Shown here: in pieces, positions 27,682 through 36,309 of the stretch | Layout: each line of letters opens with the position of its first letter | How positions within the stretch are numbered: position 1 is the stretch's first letter | Source: UBA7236 sp035439505 | GTDB taxonomy: Bacteria > Bacteroidota > Bacteroidia > Chitinophagales > BACL12 | Assembly: GCA_035439505.1 (NCBI GenBank) | Contig: DAORKJ010000001.1 | Location: 1-64,000 of the forward strand | Reading direction: 5' to 3' | DNA: 64,000 bases | Position numbers and translations under genes: made by a program | The notes under the pieces: generated by a model | Database searches by the model: none | What the model saw: only the letters and a program-made list of their open reading frames with translations | Told to the model about the DNA's origin: nothing

Positions 27682-28575
27682 ATTATCCCAATTAAATTGC
27701 GAAGGAGCTACCCGAAAATGTTTCTTAAACGCTTTGCTAAAAGCATACACATCTGCAAACCCGGACATACCGGCAACATCTGTGACACTTATTTGTGGAT
27801 CCTTTAACAACATGGCTGCAAACTCCATACGTTTTTTCAGCATATAATGATAAGGCGTTTCGCCATACACTTTTTTATATAATCTAAAAAAATGGAATTC
27901 TGATAAATTACATTGCGTAGCGATATATTTGATGGTAGGTAATGTTAAAAATTGTTCATCCATAAATGCCTTTGCAATTTGCAATCTGCGCATTAATTCA
28001 TTTTTGGTTTGTTGTTTAATAGCCGGAATTTGTTGCAATTGTCGGTATAAACCGATATGATCAGCTACAAAGTGCTCAGCAATGTTGTAAAAAACAACAT
28101 CAGGAATAACTCTTGGCAACTCCGGTTGTTTTGAATAGATATTACTTAACTCAATTAAATCCTGACCTATAATCGTATTTTTTGCCTGGTATTGATTTTC
28201 TAAAAAACCACTGGTATTAAAAAATGTAGATAATGCATTATCGGGAAAATACGTGTCCGGTCGGATAAAACTCGCCACCGCCTCAGCTATTAAATTGGGT
28301 GCTATGTCGATACATAAACCCGCAACAGGCGATTTGCTGTCAATTATTACCTTCCCTTCCGCAAATTGATTGGCAATTAAATAACTTCCTGATTTGATGT
28401 CATACGCTTTGCCATTAACTATATAGGTTTCTTCACCGCTAATGACATATTTAATCGAAAATCGTTGGAAAGGCACCTTGCAATCCAACTCCTTCAATAC
28501 AGAGTAATTCATAATGCTGATCTGCTGAGGCAAATTGCTATAACTGGTAACAGGCGATGAAAGAAAACAATACAT
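27679..28575 (-). CDS. AraC family transcriptional regulator
   Basis: 298 residues. An N-terminal cupin-like ligand-binding half (about 20-110, VNGKAYDIKSGSYLIANQF) is followed by a C-terminal double helix-turn-helix (about 195-297). The latter contains TIKYIATQCNLSEFHFFRLYKKVYGETPYHYMLKKR-type spacing and the second helix VTDVAGMSGFADVYAFSKAFKKHF. It probably binds direct repeats and activates nearby genes. It sits between a TonB receptor and a T9SS-tagged serine hydrolase on the same strand. Both carry a shared upstream 16-mer, and its own upstream region has two 12-bp direct repeats 20 bases apart. Confidence 0.92.
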   Translation of the reverse strand: MYCFLSSPVTSYSNLPQQISIMNYSVLKELDCKVPFQRFSIKYVISGEETYIVNGKAYDIKSGSYLIANQFAEGKVIIDSKSPVAGLCIDIAPNLIAEAVASFIRPDTYFPDNALSTFFNTSGFLENQYQAKNTIIGQDLIELSNIYSKQPELPRVIPDVVFYNIAEHFVADHIGLYRQLQQIPAIKQQTKNELMRRLQIAKAFMDEQFLTLPTIKYIATQCNLSEFHFFRLYKKVYGETPYHYMLKKRMEFAAMLLKDPQISVTDVAGMSGFADVYAFSKAFKKHFRVAPSQFNWDN

Positions 28576-28630
28576 GTATTTATACCCTTAAAAAATTAAA
28601 GGTAAACGAAGCATAAAAAACAATCTACAT

Positions 28631-28662
28631 TGTTAACTAAAAATAGGGAATGTTAACTAAAA
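28631..28662. promoter_or_regulatory. Direct repeat pair upstream of AraC gene
   Basis: TGTTAACTAAAA occurs at 28631-28642 and again at 28651-28662, exactly 20 bases apart, or two helical turns. It lies 56-87 bases upstream of the AraC start. AraC-family proteins typically bind direct repeats at about this spacing, so autoregulation is plausible. Confidence 0.4.
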
Positions 28663-28714
28663 TTAAGCAGTATGTCCTAACACAATTACATCAAACAATA
28701 ACTAAGTTATGCCA

Positions 28715-30136
28715 TTACTGTTTTATTAATTTATCGGAATAAATTACTTGTTGATTTGATTCAACTACAATCATGTAAGCACCCGAAGGCAATTGATCCG
28801 GCATTGTAAGCTGAAATTGTTGTTCACCGGTTTCAAATGTCGTGAACTCTTGTGTAAACATACTTTGCCCTAATAAATTAATAATCGTTACCTGCATTCC
28901 TTTCAAAGGTTCCAAAGCATGTATATTTAATTCAAGTTGAGCCACAAAAGGATTGGGTGTAATTTCAACTGCAATTTGAGTCGATGGTTGTGAAATATTT
29001 AATGTTGCCTGGTAGTCGAGGTAAGTTTGTAATAATGCTATGGTAACTGGTTCTAAATCCCAGGAAATAACTGTTGCATCATTATTCATTACAGTAATAC
29101 TTAAATCAAATTCAGGAAAATACCACGAATTAGCCGAATACGCCAAATCACCACCATGACCATATACCTGATATCCTAAAAACGTTTTTGCCGTTAGTCC
29201 TAAACCATAAGTACCAGGTATTCCGGGAGCGGTAACAGTTGTTTCAGCTTCTGCCAAAATAGCTGGTGAATGTAAATCGCCTCTCAAATAACTGCGCATC
29301 CATCGCGTAATATCTTCAGGTGTTGAATAATATCCACCCGCGGCTGCAACTGCAGAATTTAATGACAACCAATTGTAATAAAAAAAATGTGCATCATCTG
29401 TAACGCCGTCACCTGTAATATCTAACCAAACATGTGCTATTGGTCCTGTGTAAGTTTCAAACGAAGGAATTCCAATACTACTTAATTCCAAAGGATCTAA
29501 AAAACGACTTCTGATTTCTTCATAAAACGGATTCCCGGTTGCAGCTTCTATGATCATGCCCAACATAAAATAACCGGTATTACAATAGGACCAGGTACTT
29601 CCTGGCACATCAAATGCGGGTTGAATAAATGTATTAATTACATCTTTAGCCTGCCAGATAGAATCCTGGTCTAATAGTATTGTGGGTTGAAAATCGGCAT
29701 TACTCAGCACTTCATATAAACCACTTTTGTGTTGTAATAATTGCCGAATAGTTATAGTTGAATCGACAAATGGAATTGGGTCTAACCAGGTAAATACACT
29801 GTCATCCAAATGCAAAATACCTTCATCTACTAATTGCAATACGCATGCACCGGTTAATGTTTTCGTAATACTGCCAATTTCATATTTATGTGCGGTTGTC
29901 ACCTCTACTTCAGGTGTTAATAGCGAATACCCTGCTGCATCTTCCCAAACAGCTTCATCATTAAACTGCATGGCTGCGCTCAACGATTTATTATCAATCA
30001 CCAACCACATACTATCTAAAGTTGCACTTAATTTATTGGCCAAAACTATCGGCACTTCCTGCGCATTTACAGTGCCTCCACAAATTATCAATATCGAAAA
30101 TGGTACAATAAAAAGCTGTTTAATGTTTGTCGCCAT
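28715..30136 (-). CDS. Secreted class C beta-lactamase-fold serine hydrolase with T9SS type A sorting tail
   Basis: 473 residues: signal peptide (about 1-25), then a beta-lactamase/PBP4*-like domain (about 30-375). The nucleophile is Ser89 with Lys92 in GSITK, and the YxN motif is YCN in WSYCNTGYF. The third motif region is around VYGHGGDLAYSAN (HGG). A type A sorting domain (about 390-473) starts near ITPNPFVAQLEL and ends SGAYMIVVESNQQVIYSDKLIKQ. The family includes esterases, D-aminopeptidases and DD-peptidases; the substrate is unknown. The sorting tail predicts export by T9SS to the cell surface. A 16-mer shared with the TonB receptor promoter region lies 60 bases upstream. Confidence 0.9.
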   Translation of the reverse strand: MATNIKQLFIVPFSILIICGGTVNAQEVPIVLANKLSATLDSMWLVIDNKSLSAAMQFNDEAVWEDAAGYSLLTPEVEVTTAHKYEIGSITKTLTGACVLQLVDEGILHLDDSVFTWLDPIPFVDSTITIRQLLQHKSGLYEVLSNADFQPTILLDQDSIWQAKDVINTFIQPAFDVPGSTWSYCNTGYFMLGMIIEAATGNPFYEEIRSRFLDPLELSSIGIPSFETYTGPIAHVWLDITGDGVTDDAHFFYYNWLSLNSAVAAAGGYYSTPEDITRWMRSYLRGDLHSPAILAEAETTVTAPGIPGTYGLGLTAKTFLGYQVYGHGGDLAYSANSWYFPEFDLSITVMNNDATVISWDLEPVTIALLQTYLDYQATLNISQPSTQIAVEITPNPFVAQLELNIHALEPLKGMQVTIINLLGQSMFTQEFTTFETGEQQFQLTMPDQLPSGAYMIVVESNQQVIYSDKLIKQ

Positions 30137-30195
30137 AACAAGTAAAATTAATTAAGTTTATACCGACAAAATTAAACAGCAAAAATCCCTGTATG

Positions 30196-30211
30196 TTGTC
30201 AAATCCTGCTA
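30196..30211 (-). promoter_or_regulatory. Candidate regulator site upstream of serine hydrolase (copy 2)
   Basis: Minus-strand TAGCAGGATTTGACAA, identical at 15 of 16 positions to the site upstream of the TonB receptor start, 60 bases before the hydrolase ATG. This is the second member of the proposed shared operator pair. Confidence 0.45.
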
Positions 30212-30272
30212 TTTAATTTTTAACTACGTTAAAAAGCATATCTTTTACACAGGCATGACAAGCACTGTAAAT

Positions 30273-31448
30273 TTATTTTTTGATGAGCATCTTATTGATA
30301 TCAAAAACTTCATTAGCAATATGCAACAAATAAACACCATCTGCTAAAAATGAATAATCATTTAACAATTGATTACCTGACCACATTGTTTGTCCCAGGT
30401 TATTAATTATCGCAAATTGAAATTGTTGATTAGGTAATCCATCAATCTGAATAGTTGTTTCAAAAGGATTTGGTGATACACGAACCAGATTTTCGTAATA
30501 ACCCTGAATATCTTCAATTATCACTTCTACAAATGCACATTCAGAAGTATCAGCACATAAACCATCGTTTACAATTACTGCATAATTACCGGTTGCGATT
30601 GGTGTGTATACTTGTCCGGTAGCACCATCAATTATGTCACCAGTTGCACAATCTATCCATTGATAAGTAGCATCTATTGCATTAGCTGTAATTGCAGTAC
30701 CATTAGCAGTAATAGTAACATCAACAGCACACCATGAAATTAAGCAATAACCTCCTGCACCGTTTCCGGGACCGCCACCATTACCATTTCCACCACCGCC
30801 GCCGGCACCATAATTATTGCCATTACCGGCTGGATCGGTTGCAGCACAAAACGTATCGGTAAAACCGGCACCTTTGCCACCGTCTCCACCCGGTAATCCT
30901 CCACTTACTCCCCCATCACCACCTGGAGTTAAACAAATTCCAACCCAGGCAATAGTATTACCACCGATACCACCATTTCCGCCAGGGCCCGCAGCACCAC
31001 CTCCACCACCGCCGAAATAGGTATAGTAACCACCGCCGCCGTTGCCTCCAGTATAGTTGGCCACATTGCCGCCAACACCTATTCCTCCTGCGCCTCCTCC
31101 ACCTATTTCAGGATTTGGAACAGAAACACCGTTTTCGCCACCTGTAGCATAAAACGAATTGTCAATTTTGGTTGTCCCCAGTACAGCACCACTGCCAGGA
31201 ATACCAATCTGAATGTTTATTGTTTCACCGGGAGTAACAGTTAAATTGCTACTGGCATAACCACCACCTCCACCGCCACCGGTTCCATTATAACCACCAT
31301 GGCCTCCGGCACCAATCAATTCAACTAATATAGTAGTAACACCATCAGGAACTGTAAATGTGCCTGATGTAGTAAATGCTAAACTACCAGATTGACCGTA
31401 ATTTAAGGTTGTATAAAACAATAATAAAACGAAGTATACTTTTTTCAT
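30273..31448 (-). CDS. Glycine-rich secreted protein with T9SS type A sorting tail
   Basis: 391 residues: signal peptide (about 1-18), a beta-sandwich start (FTTSGTFTVPDGVTTILVELIGAGG), then a low-complexity glycine-rich region (about 45-235) of GGxGG repeats broken by short hydrophobic strands. A Cys-containing Ig-like segment (about 238-310) and a type A sorting domain (about 320-391, VSPNPFETTIQIDG to INKMLIKK) complete it. The sorting domain predicts T9SS export. The glycine-rich part is of the kind seen in surface or matrix proteins; no enzyme signature is seen. The gene precedes the serine hydrolase on the same strand by about 135 bases. Confidence 0.85.
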   Translation of the reverse strand: MKKVYFVLLLFYTTLNYGQSGSLAFTTSGTFTVPDGVTTILVELIGAGGHGGYNGTGGGGGGGYASSNLTVTPGETINIQIGIPGSGAVLGTTKIDNSFYATGGENGVSVPNPEIGGGGAGGIGVGGNVANYTGGNGGGGYYTYFGGGGGGAAGPGGNGGIGGNTIAWVGICLTPGGDGGVSGGLPGGDGGKGAGFTDTFCAATDPAGNGNNYGAGGGGGNGNGGGPGNGAGGYCLISWCAVDVTITANGTAITANAIDATYQWIDCATGDIIDGATGQVYTPIATGNYAVIVNDGLCADTSECAFVEVIIEDIQGYYENLVRVSPNPFETTIQIDGLPNQQFQFAIINNLGQTMWSGNQLLNDYSFLADGVYLLHIANEVFDINKMLIKK

Positions 31449-31471
31449 GTAAAATATTTTAAATTAAAAAA

Positions 31472-32191
31472 TTAATTTTTAGGATGTTCTTTTATTATTA
31501 CTACCAAGGACTGTACAAGATATAAACATTTAAATGACTTATCTGATTGAATGATTTCATCTACTGCCTTCGAAACACCGGGATGTAATGGTGAATTATA
31601 ATCATGTACTACCAAATAACCACCTGCTTCCAACATTGGCATATAATCTTTCATATCGCTTAAACAACCATCATAAGTATGATCTCCATCAATAAAAATT
31701 AAATCAAATTTTGGTCTATCGGGCATGTTTCGCAATGTAGCAGCGTAGGTCTTTGAATCACTTTTAACAAAGGTAATTTTAGTTTCGAACCCAAGTGCAT
31801 TACGATTTTTTGTAGCCCACTCAATTTGCGAATAGTTTTTATAAATCCAATTGTCACTCGTGTTTTTCGACCAGTTTTTAGGGATTTCAAATTTATCAAT
31901 GGAAAATATTTTTCTATCACCAGAAATTGCAGAAGCCATTATGCAGCTGGAGTAACCTAAATAGCAGCCCACCTCCAAAATATTGTGTTTGGTTATACTA
32001 GCCAGCGTACCTAAAACAACATATTCTGTAGGATGCGTAACACGAGGATGTAGTTTACCAATTTGATTAAATGTATTGTTAATATTGGCGATAGGAAAAT
32101 TATTGGGAAGTAACTGATATGCTTTACCAACAATGCCAAGTTTTCGTAAGATTTTGTAAACAGATTTTTTAATTGTAATCATTGCCTTCAT
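31472..32191 (-). CDS. Class I SAM-dependent methyltransferase (Methyltransf_24/TylF-like)
   Basis: 239 residues. The SAM-binding motif I is ILEVGCYLGYSS, motif II/III includes IFSIDKFEIP, and the acidic metal/SAM-site segment is FDLIFIDGDHTYDG, followed by GGYLVVHDY. These are features of the TylF/cephalosporin hydroxylase-like and Methyltransf_24 groups, which methylate sugars or small molecules. No signal peptide is seen. It may share a transcript with the glycine-rich protein 23 bases downstream, although a functional link is not evident. Confidence 0.85.
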   Translation of the reverse strand: MKAMITIKKSVYKILRKLGIVGKAYQLLPNNFPIANINNTFNQIGKLHPRVTHPTEYVVLGTLASITKHNILEVGCYLGYSSCIMASAISGDRKIFSIDKFEIPKNWSKNTSDNWIYKNYSQIEWATKNRNALGFETKITFVKSDSKTYAATLRNMPDRPKFDLIFIDGDHTYDGCLSDMKDYMPMLEAGGYLVVHDYNSPLHPGVSKAVDEIIQSDKSFKCLYLVQSLVVIIKEHPKN

Positions 32192-32441
32192 ATCATCATT
32201 ATTAATTCATGTGAGTAATATCGCTTTTATGTATAAATCTTATTGCTAAAGGTAACAGATATTTTATACTTAAAAAAATAAATAATCTGTCATTTTTTGA
32301 TGGAAAGCTTGCCCATGTGCCATGAGGAGGCAATTAAATTGCATGAAATTATTCAAATAAAGTTAGAAAAGTAGTTTTGAATATCGTTTTACTTTAAGTA
32401 ATTTAGATTTTCATTCAGGCAAATTTTAAATTCTTTAACTT

Positions 32442-32909
32442 ATGAAATTACTCATCGGACTGCTTCTGCTTACGAATGTCGCAATGGCTCAAGTTAATAA
32501 CATTGGTGACATATCCTTAAACAAACCACAAATCACTATCCCATTTGCACTTTTTGCAGGAATTTGCGACGGTTTATCACAAACATTATATGCTCACTAT
32601 GGTGCATTCGAAAATAGGTTCCCAAATGCCAATAATCAATATTGGAATCCGCATGTGAGTTGGACAAACAAATATGAAAATAACGACCCGAATTTAGGTG
32701 AAAGATTTCCTGGCTCAACAACCCTCTTTGTATTTACTACTGATGCTTATCATTTGTTTAGGACAGTAAACAAAGTAAATCTATTAACCTTAGGCGCATT
32801 GGAATTTAGTGAAAAACGACCCCTCCTGAATTATGCGATAGATTTCATTTTATATTCTGCTGTGTATAGTGCAGGTTTCACCTTAACATATCAGGTATTT
32901 TTTAAATAA
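32442..32909 (+). CDS. Conserved hypothetical membrane-associated protein
   Basis: 155 residues with a signal peptide (about 1-16, ending AMAQV). Visible patterns are AGICDGLSQTLYAHY, NQYWNPHVSWTNKYENND, GSTTLFVFTTDAYHLFRT and a hydrophobic C-terminal segment, which suggest two or three membrane-embedded parts. I recall similar Bacteroidota proteins with WNP and TDxYH motifs but no assigned function. It stands alone between divergent and convergent minus-strand genes; no operon partner is evident. Confidence 0.7.
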   Translation: MKLLIGLLLLTNVAMAQVNNIGDISLNKPQITIPFALFAGICDGLSQTLYAHYGAFENRFPNANNQYWNPHVSWTNKYENNDPNLGERFPGSTTLFVFTTDAYHLFRTVNKVNLLTLGALEFSEKRPLLNYAIDFILYSAVYSAGFTLTYQVFFK

Positions 32910-32965
32910 AAGTGAAGTTTGCCGGGTCGGTTAATTTAAATTGTGCAGAATAGGAAGCGATTATT

Positions 32966-34420
32966 TTACTTCCTCCAGTTGCCGGTCAATTTTTCAGATT
33001 GCAACTGAAGGGTTTCCAGTTTTTTGCGCATCCAAAGCACATCAACTACCGGTTTAGTATTGTTAAATTCATCCACAATATCCTGAATGTTATTTTTAGG
33101 ATTCAGTTTCCATTTATACATTTTCGAACTGAGTTTTATCATATTGATATAACCCGTTTTTTGATATGCCGGTATCAGATTATTGCGTTTGATATACACT
33201 TTAAAAGCCTCAATCAAACTAAACAATGCCTCCGTTTCTTCCAGTTCAAAATAGGTTTTAAGTAATAGCGACTTTGAATCCAGATGGTAATAAAAGTCCG
33301 TGAATTCCACTGAACGCAACAAGGTAAGCACTTCATCGTAATTATTCTGGAAGAAATGATAATACGCCATATTAAACGTATATGCATTTTGCCGGATTGC
33401 CGGATCCAGGTGTTCGTTGTATTTGCTGATAAAGTTTTTCACCCAGTCAAATTCATTAATTCTTAATCCTAAATAGACAATGTTTTTATAGTCAAATTGC
33501 GATAAATAATTTTCTTTGAAGATAATCCTGTCTTTCAACATCACTTTATACAAGTCGAACAACTCTCTGATATATTCAACATCACCATGATTAATTTTTC
33601 TGATGCAATAATTTTTTGCATACACGTACATTTCAAAAATTTCTTCTTTTGAAAATAACTGATGATGTTCTTTTAATAAATCAAGTAAATTGGTATAATG
33701 GATTTTATTCTCAGGTTCAGTCAGCGTTAAAATGATATTGTAATAAATTTTAGCTGAGGGAACATAATCCAATGGGTTATGCCTGATATGATTCATAATT
33801 TCATCATACAGGAATAACTTATAATTGATAGCAACAACATTTTTATTATTGATAATTTCGGCACTATAACGCATTTTATTCAGGATATAATATTTATCCA
33901 GATTATCTACCACCTGTTGCAAATTGGTTTCGTGCAAATGCTCACGCCTGTCGCTCATAAACCGATAACGGTCCTCTTCTATTAAATATTGATAAAAAGC
34001 GTGACTGACATCTCTGCGCGGTTGATCGTTTAATGCTTTTTCTGCAAGTTTTAAGGTGTTAAGAAATGCTTTATCCAAACGTCGCAGCCGATAAGTATAT
34101 AATAACAAATGGTATTTAAAAATCTGCTCCTCCGAAATCGCTTTGTAGCATAAAAATTCTTCCAGATGTTTGGTTAGGTCGGTCATCAAATATCGCAACT
34201 TCTGTTCGTCAAACTGTTCGTTATTAAAAACCAGTTTATACAATTGCGTTCGCTCTAAATTTGGATGTTCAAATAAGGGGAACCAAGCCTTTATTATATC
34301 AAAGGCCTGAATTATGGTTTGATTTTTGTTGAAGAAGGGTGAACGGAGGTACTCGTCAAATTGACGCACCTCCTGAGAGGTGAAAGTTCTTAATATGACG
34401 ATGGACTTATTTTGAAACAT
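32966..34420 (-). CDS. Conserved hypothetical all-alpha protein (TPR-like)
   Basis: 484 residues, almost entirely helical by composition, without signal peptide or membrane segment. The N-terminal motif RTFTSQEVRQFDEYLRSPFFNKN and repeated helix pairs with Tyr/Leu/Asn patterns suggest an alpha-solenoid scaffold of TPR type. No enzyme motif is visible. It is probably a cytoplasmic interaction protein specific to Bacteroidota. It is convergent with the small hypothetical gene and divergent from the gap-interrupted secreted protein gene. Confidence 0.75.
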   Translation of the reverse strand: MFQNKSIVILRTFTSQEVRQFDEYLRSPFFNKNQTIIQAFDIIKAWFPLFEHPNLERTQLYKLVFNNEQFDEQKLRYLMTDLTKHLEEFLCYKAISEEQIFKYHLLLYTYRLRRLDKAFLNTLKLAEKALNDQPRRDVSHAFYQYLIEEDRYRFMSDRREHLHETNLQQVVDNLDKYYILNKMRYSAEIINNKNVVAINYKLFLYDEIMNHIRHNPLDYVPSAKIYYNIILTLTEPENKIHYTNLLDLLKEHHQLFSKEEIFEMYVYAKNYCIRKINHGDVEYIRELFDLYKVMLKDRIIFKENYLSQFDYKNIVYLGLRINEFDWVKNFISKYNEHLDPAIRQNAYTFNMAYYHFFQNNYDEVLTLLRSVEFTDFYYHLDSKSLLLKTYFELEETEALFSLIEAFKVYIKRNNLIPAYQKTGYINMIKLSSKMYKWKLNPKNNIQDIVDEFNNTKPVVDVLWMRKKLETLQLQSEKLTGNWRK

Positions 34421-34593
34421 TGATTAAAATCGGTTAAATTTAACAAAGGATTTGTTGTAAACAGCAAATCAACAACTTTTCAAACCGATAGAATTGTCAT
34501 TTTTCAAGGCCCTAAAATTACTAAACTGTTGATAATCAGTGAAATACATATTAACATTTAGTTAAAAACTTTTTAAGTGTGCCGATAAAGAGT

Positions 34594-34601
34594 TATATTT
34601 G
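34594..34601 (+). promoter_or_regulatory. Candidate Bacteroidota -7 promoter element
   Basis: TATATTTG matches the TAnnTTTG -7 consensus, about 95 bases upstream of the secreted protein start at 34695. A T-rich stretch lies near the expected -33 position but without an exact TTTG. Confidence 0.4.
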
Positions 34602-34694
34602 TCTTAAAGAAGTGTGAAGAGGTGTCTTTATTTTTAAAACTAATTACAGGCGAAACCCGTATAAGAACTATTAATTGACCTTAATATTACTGCT

Positions 34695-34831
34695 ATGAAG
34701 AAGTTATTTTTTACCCTTTTACTAGTGTCCGTTGCAAGTGCAATGTTTGCACAAAGTAATGCGAGAGTTAGATCAGAGGATACCAACAACCCTGAAATAG
34801 ACAATCTCAGCGGTTTAAAACCTGATGAAAC
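34695..34831 (+). CDS. N-terminus of a secreted protein cut by an assembly gap
   Basis: The frame begins MKKLFFTLLLVSVASAMFAQS, a good signal peptide, and continues for about 25 polar residues (RVRSEDTNNPEIDNLSGLKPDE) before entering a run of 100 N. A terminator 45 bases after the gap suggests the gene ends within or just after the unknown sequence. The size of the gap is unknown because 100 N is a common placeholder. No family can be named from 45 residues. Confidence 0.6.
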
Positions 34832-34931
34832 NNNNNNNNNNNNNNNNNNNNNNNNNNNNNNNNNNNNNNNNNNNNNNNNNNNNNNNNNNNNNNNNNNNNN
34901 NNNNNNNNNNNNNNNNNNNNNNNNNNNNNNN
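34832..34931. other. Assembly gap (100 N)
   Basis: Exactly 100 undetermined bases, the usual scaffold gap placeholder. It interrupts the secreted-protein gene that starts at 34695. Collapse of a repeat or a hard hairpin could be the cause. Confidence 0.99.
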
Positions 34932-34974
34932 ATAAAGATTTTATATTGATTTTTTAGGGGTTAAATCAAACAAA

Positions 34975-35009
34975 AGCCTCTCCGACAGCCGGAGGGGTTT
35001 TTTGTTTTT
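34975..35009 (+). terminator. Intrinsic terminator after the gap-interrupted gene
   Basis: Stem CCTCTCCG / CGGAGGGG with one G-T pair and a short ACAGC loop, followed by TTTTTTGTTTTT. Confidence 0.85.
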
Positions 35010-35210
35010 AGACATGTCCGCTCATATACCCCGTACCGATAAGCCCTCATTTTTGTCATGATTTTTTCATTTAACATTTTATTAATTTCAATGAAATCAA
35101 GGGTTTTAGCCGAAAACCGCTGTTTTTAAGTGTTAAAATGTGATTGATAACCCTACCGATTTTGTACTTGGCATGGGCCGATAACCGAAGTAATTTGGCA
35201 TCATAAATCA

Positions 35211-35456
35211 ATGACAGCTATGAAAAAGTTAACCGGAACCATCGTACTTGCCGCAGTGTTAATGGCACATGTAGGCATAACCATAGCCACTGAAGAATCT
35301 TATATCTTCTCTGCAGCTGATTACCAGATGTCTGAACAGCCAGCTGCTACCACTAATAATCTTGTAGCACTTCCAACAGCCGGCGTGCAATCACAACCTT
35401 CTATCACAAGCCCTGCAGGTATGTTTTCTACCGAAGATGCTTTCTTTACGTTCTAA
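35211..35456 (+). CDS. Small secreted hypothetical protein
   Basis: 81 residues; a start three codons downstream at 35220 (MKKLTG) fits a signal peptide better. The hydrophobic core TIVLAAVLMAHVGITIA is followed by a polar tail with repeated Ala/Thr/Ser/Pro and an aromatic end (AFFTF). No family is recognised. The gap from the next gene is about 70 bases. The tail lacks motifs for T9SS sorting or lipoprotein processing, so its final location is uncertain. Confidence 0.5.
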   Translation: MTAMKKLTGTIVLAAVLMAHVGITIATEESYIFSAADYQMSEQPAATTNNLVALPTAGVQSQPSITSPAGMFSTEDAFFTF

Positions 35457-35528
35457 TTGATTAATTCCCACCCATCCGTCGTTCGGTTCAGGACAATAAG
35501 CGTATCTTTGAATTACGTTTATTCAACA

Positions 35529-36152
35529 ATGCGCTATTTTTACTTATTACTTGTTATCATTTTTGCTCAAATTGGCAAGGCACAAACTACCGATACTGTA
35601 ATTCAGTTTTCGGGAATTGTGATGACTACCGATAGTTTGATGGCAATACCCTATGCCAACGTATTAGCAAGTAACAGTAAAACGGCAACTACCAGCAATT
35701 ACAATGGTTTCTTTTCGTTTGTCGCAGCTAAAGGCGATACCATTTTATTTACTGCGGTTGGTTATAAGGATGCAAAATATATTATTCCCGGCGATTTAAC
35801 TGAAAACAAATATTCAGTTATTCAATTAATGACCCGTGATACTATTTATTTAACAGAAACGATTATTTATCCCTGGCCATCAAAAGAAGAATTCAGAGAT
35901 GCATTTTTAGCTTACGATATTCCGGATGATTATTATGAAACCGCTCGCAAAAATCTTGAACGAGAACGATTAAAAGAAATTGGCGAGGCAATGGCAATGG
36001 ATGCCGATATGAATGCCGATTATCAAACAAAAGTGCTCGGTCAAAAAATTTATTACGCCGGTCAATACCCGCCTATGCGCATTTTTGATGTGTTTGCCTG
36101 GAAACAATTTTTTGAAGCCTGGCAAAACGGGGATTTTAAAAAAGAAGACTAA
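35529..36152 (+). CDS. Secreted carboxypeptidase-regulatory-like domain protein
   Basis: 207 residues from MRYFYLLLVII, which gives a signal peptide ending GKAQT; an upstream ATG at 35457 lacks signal character and is rejected. One CarboxypepD_reg-like domain (about 25-110) follows: FSGIVMTTDSLMAIPYANVLASN, NGFFSFVAAKGDTILFTAVGY. It then has a charged helical C-terminal part (WPSKEEFRDAFLAYDIPDDYYETARKNLERERL). Stand-alone proteins of this type are common in Bacteroidota and are exported, with unknown function. A non-coding repeat element follows at once. Confidence 0.8.
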   Translation: MRYFYLLLVIIFAQIGKAQTTDTVIQFSGIVMTTDSLMAIPYANVLASNSKTATTSNYNGFFSFVAAKGDTILFTAVGYKDAKYIIPGDLTENKYSVIQLMTRDTIYLTETIIYPWPSKEEFRDAFLAYDIPDDYYETARKNLERERLKEIGEAMAMDADMNADYQTKVLGQKIYYAGQYPPMRIFDVFAWKQFFEAWQNGDFKKED

Positions 36153-36154
36153 AT

Positions 36155-36275
36155 TTTTTTCACGCGGAAACGCGGAGACATTTTTTTTATATAATGTGGT
36201 TTGTTTTGAGCGCGCGGAGCTTACAAACCAACCCAATCTCCGCCTTCTCCCTCCTCCGTGCTTTCAGTCCGCTGA
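36155..36275. repeat. Dispersed non-coding repeat with cgcggag motifs (locus 1)
   Basis: The stretch begins CACGCGGAAACGCGGAGA and contains the same core seen at 57-61 kb: TGGTTT at 36197-36202, GCGCGGAGC in the middle and AAACCA at 36225-36230, able to form a short stem. It lies between convergent genes. Confidence 0.7.
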
Positions 36276-36309
36276 GGCGGGTGAAACAATAGTGGAATTT
36301 CTCCCAACC

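Noticed and set aside
30817..31020. Proline-rich plus-strand frame
   Set aside because: It is the antisense reading of the GGxGG repeats of the glycine-rich secreted protein.
35457..35528. Upstream start for the carboxypeptidase-regulatory-like protein
   Set aside because: The added residues precede an excellent signal peptide and lack any signal character.
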